64,000 nucleotides of DNA from Gloeophyllum trabeum ATCC 11539 (taxonomy: Eukaryota; Basidiomycota; Agaricomycetes; Gloeophyllales; Gloeophyllaceae): NCBI RefSeq assembly GCF_000344685.1, contig NW_006920413.1, positions 2,313,652 through 2,377,651 of the forward strand, read 5' to 3'. The translations under genes were made by a program, and so were the position numbers. Below, piece after piece: positions 12,165 through 26,996 of the stretch (position 1 is its first letter; each line of letters opens with the position of its first letter). The notes beneath the pieces were generated by a model. The model did no database searches and had not been told where the DNA came from. It saw only the letters and a list, made by a program, of their open reading frames with translations.

Positions 12165-13788
12165 TTATACATTCCAACCACTGGCTTGCTGCGTTGGGCT
12201 GCCCCAGCCCCTGGCGGCAGGGCTTCCACTGCTAGCTCCCCACCCACCGGCAGCGGGACTGCCGCTGTTCCCCCATCCACCACTGCCAGCGGGACTCGCA
12301 CCCGTCCCCCAGGCACCTGCAGCGGCTGGGCTGCCACCCCAGGTACTAGTGGCGCCGCCTGTCGTACCGTTTGGACTGCCCCATGTACCCCCGCCCGGAG
12401 CACCCCAGCCGTTGGTCGCAGCTGGAGGCTGGGGCATGGTTGGGTCACCCGCGCCTGGAAGTGCTCTGACCCCGTTCAGCTCCGGCTCCTGCTCGTTCTT
12501 CAACTGCATTATCAAATTCGCCAATTTCCGCTGTAGCTCGTGCAAACCCTGTACGTGATGAAGGGAAGTGGTGATTTGATCAGTATCAAGACGTGATCCG
12601 TTACATGTTGATAAATTCAAGGGACTCCGCGCAGTGGCAGGAGGCTGACGGATGCTTACTTACCTTCATCACGACTTCCTGCGGACCTAAACTGCCATCT
12701 GTCTCCACCTCGAAATAGAACCGTTGGGGTTTCGCATTGAAGTCGAACGGCTCGTCATCTCTCGGAGGCTCCTCTTCCCGAGCATTGTCTGATAGAGGCC
12801 ACTCAGCACGGGGATCTGTTTCATACCAGTACGTAGTATGCCGGAGTTTGTTATGCGGATCATATTCGAAGGCAACAGCAGAACAGGGAGACCATTTTGC
12901 GTGCTCTTTGGCTAAACCCTAGGGTCAAGGAAAGGAGACGTTTTATTGCGTATGAAATGAAGGGATTGGATATACTGACACGTTTGGCAAGGCACCTGAC
13001 TTTAAGCTCTTGTCCTTTACGGATTTTTGCAATGAGAACTGGAGGGAGAGATGGATCATCTAAAGATTGCAGGAACAGTAGCGACAACGAAGTCAGTCGT
13101 GGTTATCGGGAACGTTCCGAGACAGTCTATAGCAACACTCACTCTTGCCTACGGGATGTCCAAAGTTATCCACACGTTTTGTCAGCTCTTCACCTTCGGC
13201 TCCAGACTCCTGCTGTGGATTGAAAACGGAGGGATCATATTGCAGGTGGTTGCTCGTGATGTCGAGGGTTCGACTGTCATGACATGCAACATTCAGACTG
13301 AGTGGTATCGCGCAGTATTCACATGCGGTGTCGCATGTGCATTCCTGGTTGGACGTCAGCCTTGCGATGTTCAGATTCCCGAGAGAATGTGTGACATACC
13401 CGCGTCTCCCGTATTGCCTCGTCGCAGTTCGCGCTTACCAGGGGAATCATTCCCAGCCGATGTGCAATGAACTCATCCGGTAACACCGTAGTGTTCGATA
13501 CCACTTCTACCGTGTCGATCGCTGCAGTGTCCAGGCAAGATTCGGTTCTGCTGGTCGCGACGCATACAGCCACAGACTCACGAACCTACTGTCGGCAGGT
13601 CGGCCATCATAACCCGTCTTAGGGAGTTTGCGAACCTGAAACAAGGTGGAAAAGATTAGGTACGGGGTATGGGAGCCAGTCCATTTAACCACGCACGCAA
13701 GGTCGACATTCTCGAGAACGAAGTTCACTCGGTCCTTCTTAAGTTCGCGGATGTGCACCGAGGGCTCTAGCTCTGCATTCGCTTGCAT
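12165..13788 (-). CDS. RPB3: DNA-directed RNA polymerase II subunit RPB3 with Trp-Gly-rich tail
   Basis: Seven exons (13788-13697, 13635-13586, 13521-13400, 13344-13143, 13059-12980, 12918-12664, 12548-12165) give 394 residues in one frame. The alpha-like core is clear: [39 protein letters not shown], then [19 protein letters not shown] zinc-binding block [11 protein letters not shown] follows, then [18 protein letters not shown], typical of Rpb3. Rpb3 pairs with Rpb11 to seed assembly of Pol II in the nucleus. The start at 13788 fits the family; an upstream in-frame Met at 13929 would add 47 atypical residues. After the conserved domain the last exon adds about 85 residues rich in Gly, Ser, Ala, Pro and Trp, with eight Trp, seven of them in WG pairs. 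The yeast protein is shorter and I know of no such tail there. Confidence 0.95.
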
Positions 13789-14309
13789 TTTGTACGAGAC
13801 AGTGGAGAAAGAGAGGTAAGGATCGTGGAGGACGGGGACAAGATGGTAGCCATTGTGAGTTTCGGTCGTAAGCAGTGCTAACCTCCTTGTGACATGATCG
13901 TAACAGAGCGTGACATAGATTTGTGGCATTCACATACAACGCGCTTTCTTATATGGCCCCCGCACACGGATTCTCTAACTCGAAACATAGGGAAATGATA
14001 TGCCATGGCATCTTTGACATTCTACGAGGTGAACTGCGTGAGAGTAATCGACTAAAGAACCATAAGAGCGAGAGATACATAATAACGATAATGAACAGAA
14101 TAAGAACAGAGGAATGGGAAACGCGTCATGAGGAAAGAAGGCAGTATACAGAGACGACGGGACACGAGTAAAAGAAGTTGATCAATTAGCGGTTAACGAT
14201 AAAGGCTAGGAGTGGAAGACCTCATAGCAAATGAAAGAGAGGAATGGGAAACGCGTCATGGGGAAAGCAATCAGGTGGCACTGGACAAAATCAGAGACCA
14301 AATGAGCAA
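13789..14309. other. Intergenic region with a 23-bp direct repeat
   Basis: This is the upstream region of RPB3 and the 3' flank of the Clr2-domain gene. The 23-base stretch beginning agaggaatgggaaacg is present at 14108-14130 and again at 14238-14260, 130 bp apart, with further similarity just downstream. No gene is supported. Confidence 0.6.
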
Positions 14310-15218
14310 TCAGAGATTGCACAATACAGGTCGGGGGTTGAAGACTTCATGATCACCTGCGGCGGTGTCGCTGGATGGCTGCTGTTGTGTCGGAGGAATG
14401 ACAGTTGAGGGCTGAGTGGCGGTGTTGAGCTTGGTGTAGTCTTTTGCGCATATGTTTGACCAATCTGTAGTAGACCCGTCGCTCTTCTTCCTAGGACCTC
14501 TCCGCGCGGGAGTAGCAGAAACGATTCCCCACATTTTGTTGAGTTGCTTCTGCGTGTACCGCTTATCGCAGTATACGCACGCGCAGTCGGGCTTGTTGGT
14601 GAATGTTTTAGTCGGAGAGCCGAGGGCAAGCCATCGCGCATGCAGGCAGAACTCTTCGGGCGAGCGGAACTTATGTGGACCACCTACAGGGACGGTGAGT
14701 GACGAAGGAACTCCAAGTGTGAAGATGACTTACCAAAGAGATACGCGTCCGTTCTAGGTATGTCTTTGTCGCCCTTCTTGTGCGTGTAAAGCCTGTAGTT
14801 TTCGGGCAAACTTTGTAGCAGGCAGTTATCACGCCTGCCACGCCCTGATGACACGAAACGCGTCAGGGGTTTGCCCATAGAACAATACGAATCACTTACA
14901 TCCATCCTTCTCCAAAACCTCCTTAGCAAGGAACCTCCCAATCACTTTCCTCCAATGCTTCTCGATCTTCTCGTTTGCCTCCTCCAAGTAATTCACTTCC
15001 CCGTCTTCGTCTACTACCCTGAAAGTCTTCTGCTTCGGCGGCAATCGCGACGGGTCGCCATCGCTGTTTCGGAGGACGACTTCAGTGAGATTGGAGAAGC
15101 GATCCTCGACAATGCGATAGTAAGGCGACTTGGTCAACTTGCCCTCATCTTGAGGACGCGAGGAGTGGCGTGGGCGCGTTCGGTTATTGGAATTTGACGC
15201 ATAGGATGATGGCGGCAT
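14310..15218 (-). CDS. Clr2 N-terminal-domain (transcription-silencing) protein
   Basis: Three exons (15218-14900, 14844-14734, 14683-14310) encode 267 residues beginning MPPSSYASNSNNRTRP. Residues about 45-135 contain DEDGEVNYLEEANEKIEKHW and a helical block. LPENYRLYTHKKGDKDIPRTDAYLFG then runs across the second splice into GGPHKFRSPEEFCLHARWL. This is the pattern of the Clr2 N-terminal 'transcription-silencing' domain. A Cys cluster CACVYC (C-x-C-x2-C) follows. In fission yeast, Clr2 is part of the SHREC histone-deacetylase complex in heterochromatin. Here only this domain plus a Thr/Pro/Gln-rich tail is present, so a full SHREC-subunit role is inference; it could be one of several domain-only paralogues. 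The bases just before the ATG (cccacag) look like an acceptor, hinting at a 5' UTR intron. Confidence 0.75.
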
Positions 15219-15995
15219 ATCTGTGGGTTAATGAGGTCAGCGTGGGAAAAACGCGCTAGTGGCGGTTCAGTACCTTTTATAAACAAGAATACTGATGTCG
15301 CGGGCCCTGTACAGTTTCCCTTTGGAACTTGGAACTTTCACGATTGTGCAAGTTGCAGTTCTGAGGAACAATTCTGTGTTCGCAGGCACTACAGCGCTCG
15401 TTGCAAAGGGCTCGAGGATTCTCGTGTATTCTCGTATCGATTTCGACGTCTGGTATGTACAACACAGGATCGTATGGAACCCGGGGCTGGGGAGTTCGGC
15501 AGGATTTACGTGACAGACGACCTCACCGAGGAAAGTCGTCCGAAACAGAGACAAGGTGCGCTGAGTCAAGGCTCGCAGCAACCTGATGTCCGGCGAGGCA
15601 GGATACACTGGGCTCGAGGGCTCCAGGTGCAAATGGTCGGGAAAACCCAAATGACTTCTCCGACTGGCTTAACTAGCGGGTACGCAAGCTCGACGACACA
15701 GATGTATCGGAGACTTGAACGCTACCGGGTTCGAGGGTGATCGAAACCCGATGCAGTAGGTGGTATGAAGAGGATTTAAGATACGATAAACTTTGGGTAA
15801 ACAAAAACACGGCCTGATTGAAGACTATCCTGTGCCAACACTGGCCGACCGTGTTGCGCAGGTGGTAGTGGGGGCGAAAGAGAGTAAATCCTAAATAAGG
15901 CGATGCCTCGTTATATACCCGTGGACCAGCGGTATTTGAAATGTATGACTCAGCACAATAGAAAGGTTCCCACGGGCAGGTCCCGATACCTATGG
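15219..15995. other. Intergenic region between the Clr2-domain gene and the MITE
   Basis: Open frames of up to 127 codons exist on both strands (for example 15267-15650 minus) but lack splice support or a recognisable family. It should include the promoter of the Clr2-domain gene. Confidence 0.5.
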
Positions 15996-16371
15996 GGTCA
16001 TCTAGGACCCCCGATAATCGGTATAAATGCCTGATCAGGTTCCGGACAAATTTTGGGACTTTAGAGCCCTCAATGGCTGATTTTTTTACAGACAAATCGG
16101 CCGATTCTGGAGAATAGGCCTGATTTTTTACCGGACATTTTGGTCAGACTTGGCCATTTCGACGCCATATTTACCCCGGCACCTGCCGGGGAAGCTAAAT
16201 TTAGACGTACCCGCGCCACAGTTGCCTTTTAGAGCCACTTTTTCGCTGTGATGCCTGTTTCTTTCCGGACAAAAGGTCCAAAATCGGCGATATTCTTCCG
16301 GACAAAATGGGTCTACTTATGGGTCCTCGGGATCAGGCATTTATACCGATTATCGGGGGTCCTGGTCATCT
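15996..16371. mobile_element. 360-bp hAT-type MITE with 8-bp target site duplication
   Basis: The element spans 16004-16363. Its ends are perfect 33-bp inverted repeats (16004-16036 and 16331-16363; outer end AGGACCCCCGATAATCGG). They are directly flanked by identical 8-bp copies of GGTCATCT at 15996-16003 and 16364-16371. An 8-bp duplication is the signature of the hAT superfamily. The interior has no coding frame and holds several copies of a CCGGACA(A/T) motif (about 16042, 16132, 16267 and 16294), as expected for subterminal transposase-binding sites. It is a non-autonomous element; the perfect repeats and duplication suggest a recent insertion. The right end lies 39 bp before the BolA start codon. 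Confidence 0.93.
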
Positions 16372-16402
16372 TCGACTCTACAATATCTTGGGACGGCGTG
16401 TA

Positions 16403-17002
16403 ATGTACCGGGCGCTGCTGTACGCTCGCAACGGTCTGTCAAGACGGGGATTCTCCATGGCCACCAAAGACGCTGCAACAAAAGCTGGTCCGGTGGAGAC
16501 GTCTATTCGTGAGAAGGTGAGTGCTCGGCAGGAGTAATAACCCCAAGGGCAGAGGACGCTGAACACGGTTGTCCTCCTCACTTGGGTGATCATCTTTGTG
16601 CAGTTGACGACATTGCTACAACCCGCCGAGTTGACGATCACGAACGATTCGTGGCAGCATCGCCATCACGCCGCAATGCGTGCGCAGGGAGGTGGGAGTG
16701 GGGAAACACGTACGTCCGCTATCCGGGTTTTGAGATGTCCTGGCATCATGATTCCTCTCTGAGCTGGCGACGACCTAGATTTCTCAGTCCAGGTTGTGTC
16801 CGATGCATTTAGAGGGAAGGTACGTGCCAGGTCGACGTCCCCTACCGCGGAGTTGTCGTCGCGCTCACCTGTGTTATGTGATGTGCAGAACACCTTGCAA
16901 CGCCATCGGATGATTCATTCGGCATTGTCGGACGAGTTCGCTCAGGGCCTTCACGCTCTTTCCCTGAAGACAAAGACACCCGAGGAAGCTCGATCTGCCT
17001 GA
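16403..17002 (+). CDS. BolA-like protein, mitochondrial type
   Basis: Four exons (16403-16516, 16604-16709, 16788-16819, 16889-17002) encode 121 residues. The N-terminus MYRALLYARNGLSRRGFS is basic, with no acidic residue, like a mitochondrial presequence. Then come ETSIREK...LLQPAELTITNDSWQH and the helix RHRMIHSALSDEF, which are BolA-domain hallmarks (conserved His and the R-H-R helix). BolA1-type proteins work with monothiol glutaredoxin-5 in mitochondrial Fe-S cluster delivery. An alternative start at the internal Met of FSMATKD would give a cytosolic form without the presequence. The promoter and 5' UTR must lie in or across the MITE, which ends 39 bp upstream of the ATG. Confidence 0.93.
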
Positions 17003-18336
17003 ATAGGGACCGTTGGGTACGGATGCGACCCTTGATCCATGGCGTGTCATAGGATATTTCCGTGCGTGTCCTTAGTGTTCACTCCTTTGTCCGAAGCTGT
17101 CCGAGACATACGGCGTGTCTTGATAGGGCTGTACAGATGCTTCAGCCTTGGAAGTGCATATGATGATTTGCCACCCGGTAGTGGATCCGCAGTGCATCTG
17201 CAGACGGCTCAACTTGATTCTTCACCACTAACCGGATTAGCGCGCCCTCATATGTAGATTGTGCAGGTCATCGCTTTTTGATCTGCCTTCCAGGCGAATA
17301 TAGACTCGCGACGCAGATCCCGCTCGGCTGGTCTTCTCAACACTTCTCTAATCGGTACCATCACGGACTGTATGAATATGTGTACCTCAAAATATGGGTA
17401 TTTGCGCATGCGTACCGCTAAGTATCTCCGTTGCCGCGGATGTCACGCAATACCCTCATTTACGGACCTGTCAAGGATCAGCAGTGTGCCCAGGGGGTGC
17501 GCGTAGATCCACTGGTTAAGGGAGAACATTAGCTGATCATTTGCAATCGACTGCCGTTGGATCAATGAACGAGAACGTCTGCGGAAGGTGTAATGGCACG
17601 TTTCGGGACCGCAACTTGCGCACTTCCGACCTTCGGATTCGACGGACCTGCCAGAGCGGGAGTGTCGGGTACGTATGCTGTGTACGTCCACTTCAGAGTC
17701 CGACTTCTTCATCTGCGCTGTAACGACTGCCAACGATCCTGTGTCGGACGTGTCGGGGTGAACGGTCACGTGTAGGCTCAGCCCTGATGGGTCTGAGGTT
17801 GATGGCCATTGATGATCAAGGTGATCCACAGCCTCTCACCTGCATGTTCTATCAACGCCATATTGCGCTGTCGTCTACCCCCAGGGCGATGTTATCACAT
17901 CTGAGACGGTCGCGGCGACTACAGATGTCACCGGCGACCGCGCTATGGACTCGTCTGCGCGGGATTGGCTCAACCCAGCCATCCAGGCTATTAGTTCCTT
18001 GGGGCCTGTACGTGCTATGACCATGGCTGATCATCCAGGCTAAGTCTCTCTTGGTATAAATTCCTGGATACCGGACTGCGTATATGGATATACATGGGTA
18101 TATTCAACCTCTGCGGCTCGACGTCGTGGTTGCACAAGTTCCCATCTCGTCGTGGGATCCCATGATTGGCGTTTGCTATCGTTGATCATTGGAGCAACCA
18201 TCTCGTCGGACTTCCTCCTGGAGAAGGCCACTGAGGATCTTTTCTCCGATTGTTTATATTCTTATATCGTCTTCGCGCTGGCCCTTGACCTCTTTGGGTC
18301 CCCGTTTCTCCAAAACTCCGAATACTCTACTTCGCC
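17003..18336. other. Intergenic region between BolA and the C2H2 gene
   Basis: Several short frames exist on both strands; the longest (17443-17829, minus, 128 codons) has a few Cys but no family signature. No gene is supported. The 3' part would contain the promoter of the zinc-finger gene, with a pyrimidine-rich leader just before 18337. Confidence 0.5.
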
Positions 18337-19738
18337 ATGTCGCGGTCTAACTCCTCTGATAATGCCAATAAATCTGATCACAGAACGACCCTCCCCCCTA
18401 TTAGGGATCTCTTTCGAGGTTGGAAAATGCGCTTTGCCAATCAGATTCTTGTGCTTACTGTTATATTAGACGAACTGTCTCGGTCTCCCCATCCACCATA
18501 TCCAGGGGATCCTAATTATTCGCCTTCAACTTCTTTAGCCCGTCTCAGTCTGCATCCTTCAGATGAAGACCGCAGTCGGCCAGAGCCTCACGATCGTTAT
18601 GTTTACGCCCATGCTTCAAGGCAAGTCAATTACCAGGTACGTGCAGTTTCAACCAACCAAAGGCTTCGTGCAGTTCACGACTTGCTAGTTAAACGAATAT
18701 CCCCGCGGGTATGCTGGGCATTCCGCGCTGGGGTTATCATCTCTTCCTGCGCTTCCTCCGCTATCTTCAGCATCTACAGCAACTTCGCATTCTTTGCCTA
18801 TGCCGCCAACACTCGTTTCGTCCTTTCCTCCACATAGACCATCGTCAATGAATCCGACGCCCGGTCGTGCCGCACACCTAGCCGACCATTACCGGTCGAA
18901 ATCATTGTCGGAAGCTTCAGTTCGAGAAAGATCCTCTCAGAACCCACCTTATCCCGACAGAGCGTATCATGGTACACCCCCTAGGGCAGGTTCCACTCTA
19001 AATCCGGAAGTAGACTGGCATACCCGGCATGCTTCAGTCCCTCACGCTCAGCCGTTTGTGCAGGGCAGTTTCCCGTACGGCCGTAATCCATCCGGTACTC
19101 CGGGGAGTCAACTATTGGATCCGGCTGGGGGCGTGAGCGGCCGGGGCAGATCTGGCAGCGACACAGGCGTCGACAGATCTACGTCGGGCAAATATGAATG
19201 TCCGTATTGTCATAAGGGATTCAATAGACCGAGTAGCCTGAAGGTTCGTCGCAAGGTGCCAGCCACGTCTATAACCTGTGTCCACTGACGTCAATGGCAT
19301 CTAGATCCACATCAATTCGCATACGGGTGAAAAGCGTGCGTTATGGTTCCGCAGACGTCGACGTCGTATTGATTATACGTCCTTCCAGCATTCATGTGTC
19401 CGTACGAAGGATGCGGGCGGACGTTTAGCGTCCTCAGCAATATGCGCCGACATGCGCGGGTGCACACTCAGCCGCCAATGTCGTTAAGGGAGAGCTCAAG
19501 TGATGATCCCGAAGGCAGCGACGGTGGCGGTTCTGTCTCTAGCTCGCCGCCTATGCCTTTGAGATCGTCATCTTCCTTGTCTGCCATGGGGCCTTCTGCT
19601 TCGTCTCGCACGTATTCGTATCCCGTTTCTGTGTCTCAAACGACAGGTCGCGCTCCTGCGGGCCACGACGTGCGCGGTCGTCGGCAAGGCTCTGGAAGTC
19701 GCAGTCGTAGTTCCTCTTCGGAAGAGGGCCAGGCGTAG
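18337..19738 (+). CDS. C2H2 zinc-finger transcription factor (two fingers)
   Basis: Five exons (18337-18418, 18470-18636, 18689-19243, 19305-19335, 19389-19738) give 394 residues in one frame. The first about 240 residues are disordered, rich in Ser, Pro, His and Arg. Two adjacent classical fingers follow: YECPYCHKGFNRPSSLKIH with the linker HTGEKP, then FMCPYEGCGRTFSVLSNMRRH..VH. Each has the C-x2/4-C-x12-H-x3/4-H layout, and a Ser-rich tail follows. Two introns cut the finger region, a common basidiomycete pattern. This is a DNA-binding nuclear regulator; the target and pathway are unknown. Relatives include many fungal two-finger proteins of the Azf1/Msn2-like layout. Confidence 0.9.
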
Positions 19739-21194
19739 GCACCCTTGGGTCTCTCCGCACCTCCTGTCGTCGTAGGCGGATCGCTTACCGGGCAAAGACC
19801 TCACATATTTATTTGCATCTCCTGAATCCCTGGGATCGGCTATCCGCTGTCGCTCTGCATTTGCTATCACGTATTTATTACTGCACACACTCACCATATA
19901 TTGGACTAACGCATGCTGCATATTATTTATTCAAGGAGACCCCATCATCCACCTGTATCCTCATCATTTATTTATAACGTATCATTCATATCATTATTCA
20001 CTGTCATTCTATGTAGACCGTCACTATTGCATCTCATGTAGAGTAGACGTACACTTGAGTACCATGTAGCCACTTCGTGTACTGTGCCCTTTGGGATTCG
20101 GCATAGAGACTATATAGCCTTGTGAGAGCCAGAGTCCGGGGGTTGAGGCCTCTGAGGCCTTGGTCTCCACGATGATGTTGGCGTCTGTCGAAGGACTAGT
20201 ACACTTAGACTTCGATATGCCACACTAGAGCTGGGGCTGTCGCTGTCATTTTTGCTCATGCTATACGTATCCTCCGTTTTAACGCCAATACTACATGTTA
20301 TGCGGCTGCCATCCTGTGCCATTTACAGGTGGCCTCACGTCCACTCAGGAGGTCAAGTGAGTAGACTTGTAAACGACGTATCCTCAATGTTCAAGAGCCA
20401 GTAGATAGGCGAGCAATCCTGTCCATAGGCACCATTCCCTTGTAGTCGTCCGTGGGTTCGGAGCAGGCTAATGCTGTCTTCCACTAGGCATTACAGAACA
20501 ATATATCCGAATTGGGGTAGAGCACTATATCGTATCTAATTTTCAAAGGGACATACAGCAGTCACTCATTGACAGAGCATGATACTTATGGCATTTCCAG
20601 CGGTGGTTTGTTCGCATCCGCACGGGTGTTGCGAGTGGGCTACTTCCCGCATTCTCATGATATCAGTGGACACCGAGCCACTCACCTCGCAGATCACCCC
20701 AAGTTACACGATTCGAAAGCAAACCCGAGCGCGGCCCCCTTTGCTTTCTGCAGCTGCTCATGGTCGCGCGTGGCTAAAAGGGATACTATCTCGACTACTG
20801 GTGAATACGTGGCCAAGGGTTACCATGAAGACGAGAGAACTTAAACCATGGATTTCACCAACTACGTTTCCACCACTGCATCAGCACGACCCCTTGTTCC
20901 ACGGCCTCGACAAGGAGTCGGGCGGTCGGAAACGACAAAAACACGTTGCGTCTGTGAAGATATTTTCCCGCATCCGTCGACGATGCTCTCTGCCTAAGGC
21001 TCGGTATGGAGCGGCTGCTCTGTCGGGAAGGGCTGCCATGGCGCATCAGTGAATAAGGCCCTGAAACACTGCATGACAGGCAGGGCAGTGTACATCTTTC
21101 GCTCCCTCGGCTACGGCGCACAGTACGGGTCGTCCGCGTCGTGGCTCTTTGCTCGGTCTCGTCACACGTCCACGTCGCATACACACAAGCACGC
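19739..21194. other. Intergenic region
   Basis: The first about 300 bp are A/T-rich and probably the 3' end of the zinc-finger gene. The rest has short frames on both strands with no recognisable product. Confidence 0.5.
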
Positions 21195-21560
21195 TCACCC
21201 ATCACGACCTTTCCTAACTGCCGCGAGCGCGAGCCTGCTTCTTCGCCAAGCCTCGAACACTTCTTGCCCAACCGCAGTGTTCGCATAGCTGGAGTCGACG
21301 TGCCCACGAGGCGTTCTCATAGGATATCCCGCAGTACCTGACTGTCTGACAGATTCGGCACAACGTGTCGGGATTTTTGCCCGAGCACTGCCCGTCCATT
21401 CGCCACCCTCGCACTTCCTCCCGGCCGGGCTGCCTGTAGAGAAAGCCGAGCAACCCGGTGCTCAGACTGCTGCACTATCATGTCGCCCTCCGCGATTTGT
21501 GGTACCCCTGGACTAACGCGACCTTACCTGTGCATACCGCGTCGCGCCGGCATTCGCCAT
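21195..21560 (-). CDS. Possible small Cys-containing protein (tentative three-exon model)
   Basis: Starting at ATG 21560 (MANAGATRYAQ), a donor gtaagg follows. A plausible acceptor (ggacgggcag) joins CSGKNPDTLCRICQTV, and a second intron (gtactg...ctccag, about 49 bp) joins YANTAVGQEVFEAWRRSR, ending at TGA 21195-21197. The joined frame stays open throughout, but the family is not recognised. Alternatively, reading through the second intron gives LCRICQTVRYCGISYENASW, which has MYND-finger spacing. In that reading the fifth-to-last Cys is Tyr and the zinc His is Arg, as in a decayed MYND domain. I cannot choose between a small real gene and a MYND relic. Confidence 0.3.
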
Positions 21561-21943
21561 TTTTATTGCAATAGTTGATACGCCGCAGAGCTGATTGGGC
21601 GTGGTCGAAACTCTCGTTGAACACGTTTGTTTGCTTCGCAGTCTGTTCGATAATGACAAAATCGTTCGATTACAAGAGTGTCATCCTATTACATCATCTG
21701 CAAGAAAGTAGACGGTTAAATTATTGATTCAAGCACGGAGGCTGTGGAAGTGGGATATAGCCGCACAGGGAACGTACGCACAAAGCAATTTGAGGAATGT
21801 CAAGAGATGGCGCATAGAATCGAAGTGGCTGAGTGGCAATGTCAATACAAGTCCAAGATATTAGATAGCCGTCAACGAAAGGTATCGAGATCGTACGTCA
21901 TTAGATCAAAAGAAAATAACTGGATACCTCCACATGTGTCCAC
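21561..21943. other. Intergenic region downstream of the NDR kinase
   Basis: A/T-richer than its surroundings; likely the 3' UTR of the kinase and the upstream region of the tentative small gene. Nothing else is visible. Confidence 0.5.
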
Positions 21944-25628
<3,685 letters not shown>

Positions 25629-26996
25629 GGTGCTCTGAGAGGCAGGAGCTTCAGCGCTTCAGCCACAGCTACCAGACAGAGATCATCACCTGCTCCGATG
25701 TGCAAGTGCTTCTAATTAGGCAACCCGTCCACAACGCGTGGCATCCATGTGGCAACAAAGACCCCGAACACTCTTGCCACGCTGCCCCTCCCTCAGCCGG
25801 AGCAGGATACCCTACCCTTGGAATACTTAGTTGTTCGAGCTGTCAAGCTCCGCTCGGATTTGAAAGATGGTTATGGTTCGCGTGCTTGCAAGGACCGTGC
25901 TAAGTTGATCACGAGTAGAGGTTCTGTGCGAGCCTGAGCGTAACAAATTCGTGAAACAATTATTCATTCTTCTTACCGCTTCCGCCAATTTCTTGCGCTA
26001 GCTCGCCGCTTCTCAACTTCGGCCTCACCAGTGGATTCGCTGTAACACGTCCTGCGCGATGTCGGGAGCCCTAACGGTCTCGCTCGATCTACTCATGTTA
26101 TATGATAGTGGGCGATGTAAATTGAGATCCCACTTGTATGATCCTGGATGATGTCGACGACGACTTCTCGCATGTATTGCGCATCCTCATTCGCCAAGTC
26201 TAAAACCCTCTACCTTAAAGCGTATTAGCCAGCCGGAGCGGGGGAGCGACCCTGAGAAGGAATTAGGTTGGCCTCCCATTATGGGATATTATGGGATAAC
26301 CGAGATCGTTCGCGCCCAGGCTGAACGTCAGTTGGGCGTCTCAGATATTATTCTCGACATCTCGATGCAGAAGCACCGAACTAGTGGGTTTCGAGCTCTC
26401 AGACCCAGCTCGAGGCGCATCCAGTACGCTGGTTACACCCCGAGCTGCTGTTGAACAGCTCAAACGCGCACAACTCATAACATGTGGCACCTCAGCCCTT
26501 TGCCACGAGGCGGGCCAGTCAACGTTGTGCACGTTCAAGGCGTGCAGGGCACAGGTAGAGGGACGGTCTTGCCAATACGGCATATTTGCGATCTGCTTGC
26601 TCGGATTCAGTCTATTCTGCATTGGTCCGGCTCGATGGGTATCATTGAACCCCGCGAAGCTTCTGAAATGCTCCGCCGGTCCTCCAGATACGTTACGCGA
26701 AGTTTGGCAAGATCAAGTCCATTTAAGCACCGCCTGTCTTCGGCCGCTGCCTCAGCTTGTGTACGCCTTGCCCCTTGCTCAATACACCAGCCCTTGCCTC
26801 GTGCGCTGCCTACGGTTGGCTGTTCCTATGAATCACTGTGCCCCGACTGCTCCTTGAATCCCGTCACGAATAACACGGAAATTGGCTCGAACTGCATTCG
26901 CCGCAAGCACCGCGTGTTCCAGTGATACTTAATACCTGGGGCAATCCACGACTCACCATAGTAATTATTCACTATTCTCACTTTTTATCCTCTAAT
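25629..26996. other. Intergenic region between the kinase and homeodomain genes (divergent promoters)
   Basis: Both neighbours are transcribed away from this 1.4-kb region. It contains two overlapping plus-strand frames (26384-26857 and 26482-26925, about 150 codons each) without family signature or convincing splice extension, so I treat them as chance. Confidence 0.5.

Noticed and set aside
12186..12536. Plus-strand frames opposite the RPB3 tail
   Set aside because: Mirror of a GC-rich, repetitive coding exon.
13507..13929. Upstream Met giving RPB3 47 more N-terminal residues
   Set aside because: The family starts close to HIRELKKDR; the extra residues have no family support.
15267..15650. 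127-codon minus frame upstream of the Clr2-domain gene
   Set aside because: No family signature, and an overlapping plus frame is equally open.
17443..17829. 128-codon minus frame with Cys residues
   Set aside because: No zinc-finger spacing, no splice-linked exons, no family.
26384..26925. Two overlapping plus-strand frames of about 150 codons
   Set aside because: Both open in the same DNA with no recognisable product; likely chance.
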